Origin: an uncultured Verrucomicrobiota bacterium
GTDB taxonomy: Bacteria; Verrucomicrobiota; Verrucomicrobiia; Limisphaerales; UBA1096
Direction of reading: 5' to 3'
Length of the DNA stretch: 5,894 bases
Assembly: GCA_913045395.1 (NCBI GenBank)
Contig: CAJWPV010000108.1
Coordinates: 1 to 5,894, forward strand
Below the pieces are notes generated by a model. It ran no database searches, was not told the origin of the DNA, and saw only the letters and a program-made list of their open reading frames with translations. Position numbers and translations under genes: made by a program. Below are positions 1 through 4,386 of the stretch, piece after piece. Position 1 is the first letter of the stretch, and each line of letters begins with the position of its first letter.

Positions 1-31
1 CAGGTGATTCAAAACGATAAGGATATAAAAA

Positions 32-204
32 ATGCATTCTGGAATGAATAGAAGAGAATTTGTTAAATCAACCGGTTTGGGTACTGCTGGTGCTGCTTTA
101 CGGCCAAATCTTCGAAGATTACGGAAAACCCACCGCAGGGAGATCGTGAGGCTGTCGTAGATATTTCGAAGATTTACAACCATGGAAATGGCCTTGTTCA
201 ATGA
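32..204 (+). pseudogene. Remnant of a Tat-exported protein (signal peptide, frameshifted and truncated)
   Basis: An ATG at 32 follows an AAGGA ribosome site at 19-23 and encodes a twin-arginine (Tat) signal: N-R-R-E-F-V-K at residues 6-12, then a short Gly/Ala-rich hydrophobic stretch (STGLGTAGAAL). This style of leader is common on exported oxidoreductases and sulfatases of Planctomycetes and Verrucomicrobia. The frame as it stands ends at TAG 158-160 after 42 residues. A loss of one base near 97-101 would join the leader to another frame that reads Thr-Ala-Lys-Ser-Ser-Lys-Ile and continues through DREAVVDISKIYNHGNGLVQ to TGA at 202-204, about 57 residues in all. That second part is protein-like, so I read this as a frameshifted and truncated gene start rather than a functional small gene. 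The mature protein family cannot be told. A sequencing error could explain the shift but not the early stop. Confidence 0.55.
107..120. repeat. Perfect 14-bp palindrome AATCTTCGAAGATT
   Basis: The 14 bases read identically on both strands and lie inside the broken Tat gene. Ten of them (TTCGAAGATT) recur at 165-174. Both copies sit on Ser-Lys-Ile codons in the restored frame, so coding constraint may explain them. A role as a protein-binding site is possible but unsupported. Confidence 0.3.
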
Positions 205-298
205 TAGCGTGTAATACCGCCCTTCTAGGTTCGGGATGGAAAACCGAACGATTAGTGGGGGTTATAAGATAGAGGGGAAGGAGCCAAGCGATGTTTAT

Positions 299-1090
299 TT
301 AGCCTGCAATGACGACTTCAGTGCCGGTTTTTTTAAGTTCGGCGACGAGGTCGGCGGGGGCTTGCGTATCGGTGACGATGGTGTCGATCGCGTCGAGTCC
401 GCAGAGGGGGGAGACGGAGCGGCGATTGAACTTGGTGTGATCCAAACAAAAAATGATCCGTTGAGCCGACTTGAGCATGGCTTGCTGAATGTCGATTAAG
501 AGGGCGTGGGAGTTGGTGATACCGTCGAGCGTAATACCGCCGGCGCTCATCACCGCTACGTCGGCGTGCATTCCGGACAGCGACTCGACAGCGAGTGGGC
601 CGACCAACACACCGAGCCTCGGATAAATCACTCCGCCAGTGACAAGCACCTCGACACTGTTGTCGGAGCCGAAGTGATTGGCCACAGGCAGCGAGTTGGT
701 GATGACGTGAGACGCTTTCTCGCCCAAGTACTTGGCCACGTGGTAGGTGGTGGTGCCGGCGTCAATAATTACGCCTTGGTTGGGCTGGATGAGCGCGGCG
801 ACCGCTTCGCCAATTGCCTCTTTCTCGTCCAGTTGATGTGTGTCCCGGGCCGTGAAGGCGAATTCATCGGACTTGGGTGACACCAGGCGCGCGCCGCCGT
901 GGGTGCGGCGAAGCGCGCCCTTGGCCTCAAGCAGCGTGAGGTCCCGGCGGACGGTGGAAACCGACACGTCGACCCTCTCCGATAGCTCTTCAAGCGAGGC
1001 AAACTCCACTTTTTGGAGATGCTGCTCGATCATAAATTGGCGCTCTTCTGCCTGCACGTGGGAGCAATTTGGTAGATTTTGAAATATCAT
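299..1090 (-). CDS. DeoR-family transcriptional regulator of the BMC operon
   Basis: This is a full-length DeoR/GlpR-type repressor of 263 residues. The N-terminal winged helix-turn-helix spans about residues 15-68: AEERQ opening, LEELSERVDVSVSTVRRDL as the helix-turn-helix, then LEAKGALRRTHGGA. The C-terminal sugar-phosphate sensor domain (about 85-250) shows DAGTTTYHVAKYL at 110-122, VTGGV near 150, and a DHTKF motif near the end, typical of the family. It is transcribed away from pduL, and the control region between them is short, so it most likely controls the microcompartment operon and itself. By analogy with other DeoR proteins the inducer would be a phosphorylated sugar or intermediate, perhaps of fucose or rhamnose; that is inference. 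The start is uncertain. ATG at 1090 adds an 11-residue extension before a GTG at 1057, which would give the more usual family start just before AEERQ. Neither has a clear Shine-Dalgarno site. Confidence 0.93.
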   Translation of the reverse strand: MIFQNLPNCSHVQAEERQFMIEQHLQKVEFASLEELSERVDVSVSTVRRDLTLLEAKGALRRTHGGARLVSPKSDEFAFTARDTHQLDEKEAIGEAVAALIQPNQGVIIDAGTTTYHVAKYLGEKASHVITNSLPVANHFGSDNSVEVLVTGGVIYPRLGVLVGPLAVESLSGMHADVAVMSAGGITLDGITNSHALLIDIQQAMLKSAQRIIFCLDHTKFNRRSVSPLCGLDAIDTIVTDTQAPADLVAELKKTGTEVVIAG

Positions 1091-1118
1091 GCAAGTTTAT
1101 TGTTGACAATCTTTCAAA
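1078..1118. promoter_or_regulatory. Inverted TTTGAAA / TTTCAAA pair in the divergent control region
   Basis: A 7-bp arm TTTGAAA at 1078-1084 faces its exact complement TTTCAAA at 1112-1118, flanking the inner palindrome at 1099-1110. The pair is not centred on the inner palindrome. In an A/T-rich stretch, arms this short could arise by chance, so this is only a candidate part of a composite DeoR operator. The left arm lies within the first codons of deoR if the ATG at 1090 is used, but upstream of the gene if the GTG at 1057 is used. Confidence 0.3.
1099..1110. promoter_or_regulatory. Candidate DeoR operator: ATTGT-TG-ACAAT inverted repeat
   Basis: The two 5-bp arms ATTGT and ACAAT are perfect complements around a 2-bp centre. 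The repeat contains the TTGACA box at 1103-1108, so a protein bound here would block the rightward promoter. Its place between a DeoR gene and the operon it diverges from is where autoregulated operators are normally found. The binding protein is inferred. Confidence 0.45.
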
Positions 1119-1130
1119 TTAGTTCATTTT
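1103..1130 (+). promoter_or_regulatory. Candidate sigma-70 promoter for the BMC operon
   Basis: TTGACA at 1103-1108 is a perfect -35 box. The best -10 at normal spacing is CATTTT at 1125-1130 (16-bp spacer), which matches the consensus at only three of six positions. Transcription would begin near 1137, leaving a very short leader that still includes the GAGGAG site at 1138-1143. The -35 is convincing and the -10 is weak. Confidence 0.4.
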
Positions 1131-1150
1131 GTTTGCCGAGGAGCGATTTT

Positions 1151-1828
1151 ATGGCTGTTCAAGCTAATCCAGTTCATCGCGCTGTGGTGGAGCATTTGGT
1201 CCGTCGGGCTGTTTATCAGCGAATGGGCAAGCCGGTGCCAGGCACCGGTAGTGCGCCCAATCCGTTGGTGGTGAACATCAGCGCCCGCCACTGCCATCTC
1301 ACACAAGAGGCGGTGGAGGCCCTGTTTGGCAAGGGACATCAGTTGACGCCGATGAAAGGGCTGTATCAGGAAGGGCAGTTCGCGGCGAAAGAGACGGTAA
1401 CGCTGGTCGGGCCTCGAAGCCGTGTGATCTCGAATTTGCGCATCCTCGGCCCGTGCCGGACGCTGAACCAGGTGGAGTTGGCATACACTGATGCGATCGC
1501 GCTTGGTTTCGAAATTCCGCTGCGAAAATCCGGCGTGATTGAGGGCACGCCGGGCGGGATGCTGATGGGGGCGGAAGGATTTTTTGAGATGCAGGACGGC
1601 ATTATCCGCGCCGAGCGCCATGTGCACATGCACCCGGAGGACGCGGCGCATTATGGCGTTGCAGGTGGCGACCGGATGAAGTTGAAGATAGGCGGGCCGT
1701 GCGCGATGACGTTTGACGAGATGTTGGTTCGCGTGGACGAGAGTTTCAAACTCGAGGTGCACATCGACACCGACGAGGGCAATGCGGTGGACCTCAAGCC
1801 GGACACATCGTGCGAGTTGGTGAAGTAA
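1151..1828 (+). CDS. pduL: PduL-type phosphotransacylase with encapsulation peptide
   Basis: This enzyme exchanges CoA for phosphate on an acyl group (acyl-CoA + Pi to acyl phosphate + CoA), recycling CoA inside the microcompartment. The 225-residue product matches the zinc-dependent PduL family and keeps the two-metal ligands: H47 and H49 (ARHCHLT), E109 (NQVE), H157 and H159 (RHVHMH) and H204 (EVHID). Residues about 6-26 form an amphipathic helix (HRAVVEHLVRRAVYQRM) followed by a Pro/Gly linker (KPVPGTGSAPNP), the layout of an encapsulation peptide, so it is probably lumenal. I chose ATG 1151 because GAGGAG sits 7 nt upstream and the product then begins as usual for the family. An in-frame ATG at 1079 would add 24 residues, run across the promoter region and overlap deoR. 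In a PVM-type compartment the substrate is probably lactyl-CoA, which is inferred. Confidence 0.95.
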   Translation: MAVQANPVHRAVVEHLVRRAVYQRMGKPVPGTGSAPNPLVVNISARHCHLTQEAVEALFGKGHQLTPMKGLYQEGQFAAKETVTLVGPRSRVISNLRILGPCRTLNQVELAYTDAIALGFEIPLRKSGVIEGTPGGMLMGAEGFFEMQDGIIRAERHVHMHPEDAAHYGVAGGDRMKLKIGGPCAMTFDEMLVRVDESFKLEVHIDTDEGNAVDLKPDTSCELVK

Positions 1829-1854
1829 TTTTTTCGTAAAACCCAAAACATAAT
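1829..1854 (+). other. Spacer with T6 tract, similar to the spacer before BMC-H 3
   Basis: The pduL stop runs into TAATTTTTT (from 1826), followed by CGTA and an A-rich leader up to the ATG at 1855. The gap after the kinase gene begins with the same TAATTTTTT and also has CGTA and an A-rich leader. No stable hairpin precedes the T-tract, so it does not look like a full terminator. There is no Shine-Dalgarno site. Confidence 0.4.
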
Positions 1855-2145
1855 ATGAGTGAAGCATTAGGAATGATCGAAACCAAGGGATACGTTGGCA
1901 GTGTTGAAGCCAGCGATGCCATGGTCAAGGCAGCCAACGTGAACCTGGTGAAGACCGTGCCGATTGGCGGCGGCTTTATCACCGTGTTGGCCAAGGGAGA
2001 CGTGGGCAGCATCAAGGCCGCCGTGGACGCAGGCACCAACGCCGCGGCCCGGGTCGGCGAACTGGTCAGCTCACATGTCATAGCCCGTCCGCACGAGGAC
2101 CTGTTGCAGGCGTTCAACAATCCGCCGGGCAGGGCGAACAAGTAA
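1855..2145 (+). CDS. BMC-H shell protein 1 (hexamer, all-glycine pore loop)
   Basis: A single-domain BMC-H (Pfam00936-type) shell protein of 96 residues that should form hexameric tiles of the shell facets. Hallmarks run through the whole length: ALGMIETKGYVGSVEASDAMVKAANV at the start, KGDVGSIKAAVDAG in the middle, and VIARPHEDL near the end. The pore loop is I37-G38-G39-G40-F41, where well-studied BMC-H proteins such as PduA have Lys-Ile-Gly-Ser-Gly. The usual polar pore residue is replaced by glycine and the preceding Lys by Pro, so the pore may be less polar or wider; that is inference. The C-terminal tail (QAFNNPPGRANK) is short and probably disordered. The gene has an A-rich leader and no Shine-Dalgarno site. 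It lies 26 nt after pduL and 27 nt before the second BMC-H gene. Confidence 0.96.
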   Translation: MSEALGMIETKGYVGSVEASDAMVKAANVNLVKTVPIGGGFITVLAKGDVGSIKAAVDAGTNAAARVGELVSSHVIARPHEDLLQAFNNPPGRANK

Positions 2146-2172
2146 CCAAAAACCATTACACAAAAAAACATC

Positions 2173-2451
2173 ATGGCTGAACAAGCAATAGGAATGATTG
2201 AGTGCAAGGGCTTCTGCGCGTTGATGGAAGCCAGCGACGCCGCTCTCAAGGCGGCCAATGTCACGATGACCGGCTGGGACAAGGTCGGCAGCGGATTAGT
2301 GACCGGTTTTTACCGTGGCGATGTCGCCGCAGTGAAGGCTGCGACCGATGCTGGCGCCTCTGCGGCCGCTGATGTCGGCGAAGTGGTGAGCGTGCAAGTC
2401 ATCCCGCGCCCTCACGAAGACCTCAAGGGCTTGGGCGAGTGGTTGCACTAA
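2173..2451 (+). CDS. BMC-H shell protein 2 (hexamer, VGSG pore loop)
   Basis: A 92-residue BMC-H shell protein, the closest of the three here to the classical form. It has [27 protein letters not shown], the pore loop K37-V38-G39-S40-G41, then [15 protein letters not shown] and VIPRPHEDL. The KVGSG loop matches the usual polar pore of metabolite-conducting hexamers such as PduA, so this is the likeliest of the three to pass polar substrates (inference). It has two cysteines, C11 and C15, in the first strand and turn, which the other two paralogues lack at these positions. The leader is A-rich (ACACAAAAAAACATC) with no Shine-Dalgarno site. It probably mixes with BMC-H 1 and 3 in the facets. 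Confidence 0.96.
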   Translation: MAEQAIGMIECKGFCALMEASDAALKAANVTMTGWDKVGSGLVTGFYRGDVAAVKAATDAGASAAADVGEVVSVQVIPRPHEDLKGLGEWLH

Positions 2452-2485
2452 GCAACCGCCTGGCCAAGCGCCTGGCTGAAATCGA

Positions 2486-3676
2486 GTGAAAATCCTCATC
2501 GCCAACCTCGGGTCGACCTCCATGAAGTACCGCCTGTTTGATTTTTCGGGCGGCGACGGTGAGCTATTGACGCGTGGCGGGCTGGAGCGGGTGAGCGACC
2601 ATGCCGGGGCGATCGAGCAGGTGCTCTGCGAGCTTCGGTCGGGCAACTGGATTGATTCCGAGGAGGATCTCGCTGCAGTGGGTTTCAAGGCCATCATGGC
2701 CCAGGGACGCACTGGCTGTCTCGAGTTGACGCCGGAGGTTGTGGATTCGATGGAGGCCTGTAACAACGTCGCCCCGGCGCACAACCCGCCGTACATCCGG
2801 GGAATCCGGTTGTTCGCCCAGAAGATGCCAAGCGTGCCGTTGGTTGGGTTGTTTGAGACGGCGTTTTATCAGTGGGTGCCGGAGGCCTCGACGCGATACG
2901 CGGTGCCGCAAAGCTGGCACGACGCGGGTGTTCGTCGCTGGGGTTTTCACGGCGCGAGCCACAAATTTATCGCCGAGCGCTCGGCGGAACTGCTCAATCG
3001 CGAAGACGTGGTTCAGCGCGCTCGCAACCTGTACGTCGATAATGCCGGGTCGCCGGTGGACGGCCCGCCGCTGCGGGTGATTTCCTGTCATCTAGGCGGC
3101 AGCTCGTCGATCGCCGGTATCCTCAACGGGGCAGCGGTCGGCAACAGCATGGGACTGAGCCCGCAGTCGGGTCTGCCGCATAACAACCGCGTGGGCGATC
3201 TCGACTCAATGGCGGTGCTGCACATGATGCGCCGCGACGGCCTGTCGATCGACAGTGTCGAAAACGCTCTGTGCAACGAGAGCGGCCTCAAGGGGTTGAG
3301 CGGCGGCCATAATGACATCCGCGACATCATCTCGGAGGCCGACTCCGGCAACGTGGAGGCCAAGCTTGCACTGGACGTGTACGTGCACGCAGCGCGGCAC
3401 TGGCTCGGCGCGTACTTTGCGCAACTCAACGGGCTCGATGCGCTCGTGTTCACCGCCGGAATTGGCGAGAACCGCGCCGGCATACGTGCCGCGATCTGCA
3501 GCGAGCTCGACCGGCTCGGTATCCGGCTTGACGCCGAAAAAAACGAAGCGGCTCAAGCCGAGGAAACGGTCATCAGCGCGGATGATTCACCAGTCAAGGT
3601 CATGGTCATACCCACCAATGAGGAGCTGGTTGTGGCGCGCGAGGTGAAACGCTATCTGGAGCACAGGCGAAACTAA
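2486..3676 (+). CDS. Divergent acetate-kinase-family acyl-phosphate kinase
   Basis: This 396-residue protein belongs to the acetate/propionate kinase family (ASKHA fold) and would make ATP from the acyl phosphate produced by PduL. Family motifs present are NLGSTSMK (7-14), VAPAHNPP with H99, FHGASHK with H155, CHLG with H202, R235, FTAGIGEN and PTNEEL near the C-terminus. Compared from memory with Methanosarcina thermophila AckA, two catalytic positions differ: R91 is K68 here (GFKAIM in place of GHRVVH) and D148 is E124 (FETAFYQ in place of FDTAFHQ). The CHLGNGSS motif is CHLGGSSS. About 20 residues are missing before residue 66, and a longer loop sits at 171-197. It may therefore favour another acyl phosphate such as lactyl phosphate, or be less active. 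No encapsulation helix is seen. The start is GTG, fixed by an in-frame TGA at 2477-2479; the next ATG would lose Asn7. Confidence 0.88.
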   Translation: MKILIANLGSTSMKYRLFDFSGGDGELLTRGGLERVSDHAGAIEQVLCELRSGNWIDSEEDLAAVGFKAIMAQGRTGCLELTPEVVDSMEACNNVAPAHNPPYIRGIRLFAQKMPSVPLVGLFETAFYQWVPEASTRYAVPQSWHDAGVRRWGFHGASHKFIAERSAELLNREDVVQRARNLYVDNAGSPVDGPPLRVISCHLGGSSSIAGILNGAAVGNSMGLSPQSGLPHNNRVGDLDSMAVLHMMRRDGLSIDSVENALCNESGLKGLSGGHNDIRDIISEADSGNVEAKLALDVYVHAARHWLGAYFAQLNGLDALVFTAGIGENRAGIRAAICSELDRLGIRLDAEKNEAAQAEETVISADDSPVKVMVIPTNEELVVAREVKRYLEHRRN

Positions 3677-3711
3677 TTTTTTACCGTACAAAAACTAAAA
3701 TAAAAACTGAT
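3677..3711 (+). other. Spacer with T6 tract before BMC-H 3
   Basis: It begins with the same TAATTTTTT (from 3674) as the gap after pduL, then CGTA and a run of A-rich sequence up to the ATG at 3712. It has no Shine-Dalgarno site and no clear hairpin before the T-tract. Confidence 0.4.
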
Positions 3712-4002
3712 ATGTCACAACAAGCAATAGGACTAATCGAAACGCGGGGCCTCGTGTCCCTGATTGAAGGAACTGATGCCATGCTCAAGGCGGCTAACGT
3801 GGAGTTGTCTGGCCCGGTGCAGCAGGTGGGCAGCGCGCTCGTGAGCTCGTGTGTCACCGGCGATGTCGCTGCCGTCAAGGCGGCCACAGACGCCGGTGCG
3901 GAAGCCATCAAGGCAATCGGCGGCGAACTTGTCAGTGTGCACGTGATTGCGCGTCCGCACGGCGATGTCGGCACGGTTTTGCCAAAACCTGCTAAGCAAT
4001 AA
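3712..4002 (+). CDS. BMC-H shell protein 3 (hexamer, VGSA pore loop)
   Basis: A third BMC-H shell protein, 96 residues: QAIGLIETRGLVSLIEGTDAMLKAANV, then the pore loop Q38-V39-G40-S41-A42, then [38 protein letters not shown]. It departs from the other two in several places. The pore loop ends in Ala rather than Gly, the lysine before it is Gln, the usual Arg/Lys before Gly-Asp is Thr, and the ARPHEDL motif has Gly for Glu. Such changes suggest a specialised or minor tile, but it keeps the full fold and the conserved lysine at the hexamer edge (K26, AAN motif). It is separated from BMC-H 1 and 2 by the kinase gene, and its 5' spacer resembles that of BMC-H 1. Its stop codon is inside the ribosome site of the following BMC-P gene. 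Confidence 0.95.
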   Translation: MSQQAIGLIETRGLVSLIEGTDAMLKAANVELSGPVQQVGSALVSSCVTGDVAAVKAATDAGAEAIKAIGGELVSVHVIARPHGDVGTVLPKPAKQ

Positions 4003-4007
4003 GGAGG
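4001..4007 (+). promoter_or_regulatory. Strong Shine-Dalgarno site AAGGAGG overlapping the BMC-H 3 stop
   Basis: AAGGAGG lies 7 nt before the BMC-P start at 4015, and its first two A's belong to the TAA stop of BMC-H 3. This suggests translational coupling. It is the best ribosome site in the window; most neighbours have A-rich leaders instead. Confidence 0.75.
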
Positions 4008-4014
4008 CACAGGC

Positions 4015-4338
4015 ATGTTCCTTGCCCGAGTAGAAGGGTCTGTTGTCGCGACCAAGAAGGATGAAGGACTGAGCGGCCGCAAGCTGCTGCTGGTTCGACC
4101 TCAACTGGTTGACGAGAGTGATCCCGCCAAGTTTTGCCCCGGCAAAAACACCATCGTTGCGGTGGACTCAGTCGGCGCTGGTGAGGGGGAATTGGTGATG
4201 TTTACCCAGGGCAGCTCCGCCCGACTGGCGCCCAACATGAAGAGTGCCCCGGTGGATGCCGTGGTGGTTGGCATCGTCGACACTGTGGACGTGCTTGGCC
4301 AAGTGATCCACGACTCAAAGACCGACAGCCAAGCCTAG
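4015..4338 (+). CDS. BMC-P (EutN/CcmL-type) pentameric vertex protein
   Basis: A 107-residue EutN/CcmL-family (Pfam03319-type) protein that should form pentamers closing the vertices of the icosahedral shell. Characteristic features are the opening FLARVEGSVVATKK, LSGRKLLLVRPQ at about 19-30, the signature IVAVDSVGAGEGELV with the following QGSSAR, and PVDAVVVGIVDTVDV near the C-terminus. Length and motif order are normal for the family, and a C-terminal tail of about 12 polar residues follows. It is expressed in step with BMC-H 3 through the overlapping ribosome site. PVM-type loci are known to encode several BMC-P paralogues, in keeping with the second one that appears to start at 5880. Confidence 0.95.
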   Translation: MFLARVEGSVVATKKDEGLSGRKLLLVRPQLVDESDPAKFCPGKNTIVAVDSVGAGEGELVMFTQGSSARLAPNMKSAPVDAVVVGIVDTVDVLGQVIHDSKTDSQA

Positions 4339-4340
4339 AG

Positions 4341-4356
4341 CCGTTTGGCCAAGCGG
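4341..4356. repeat. Near-palindrome CCGTTTGGCCAAGCGG between BMC-P and aldehyde dehydrogenase genes
   Basis: The 16 bases form an inverted repeat with one G-T mismatch around GGCC, starting 2 nt after the BMC-P stop. As RNA it could form a 6-bp stem with a 4-nt loop. No U-tract follows, so it is not a terminator; an RNA-stability or processing role is possible. The core TTGGCCAA also occurs at 4295-4302 in the preceding gene. Confidence 0.3.
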
Positions 4357-4386
4357 GCAGCAAACCGATAATACGAGAAAAACAAC

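Noticed and set aside
229..249. Hairpin GTTCGG / CCGAAC with a 9-nt loop, as a deoR terminator
   Set aside because: The stem is only 6 bp and no T-run follows in the minus-strand direction.
211..541. GTAATACCGCC present at 211-221 and 531-541
   Set aside because: An 11-base match is expected a few times by chance in a window of this size, and one copy is within the deoR coding sequence.
236..880. Plus-strand open frames (236-499 and 506-880)
   Set aside because: Both lie mostly antisense to the well-supported deoR gene and show no recognisable domain.
1079..1150. Upstream ATG at 1079 as the pduL start
   Set aside because: The extra 24 residues run through the promoter and operator region and overlap deoR; ATG 1151 has a good ribosome site and starts the encapsulation helix properly.
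1826..1834. T6 tract after pduL (and after the kinase) as a rho-independent terminator
   Set aside because: No stable GC-rich hairpin directly precedes either tract, and the genes that follow clearly belong to the same operon.
1124..1867. Long minus-strand open frame of 247 codons
   Set aside because: It is antisense to pduL, whose metal ligands and motifs are all intact. The His/Arg-rich translation looks like a shadow of a GC-rich gene.
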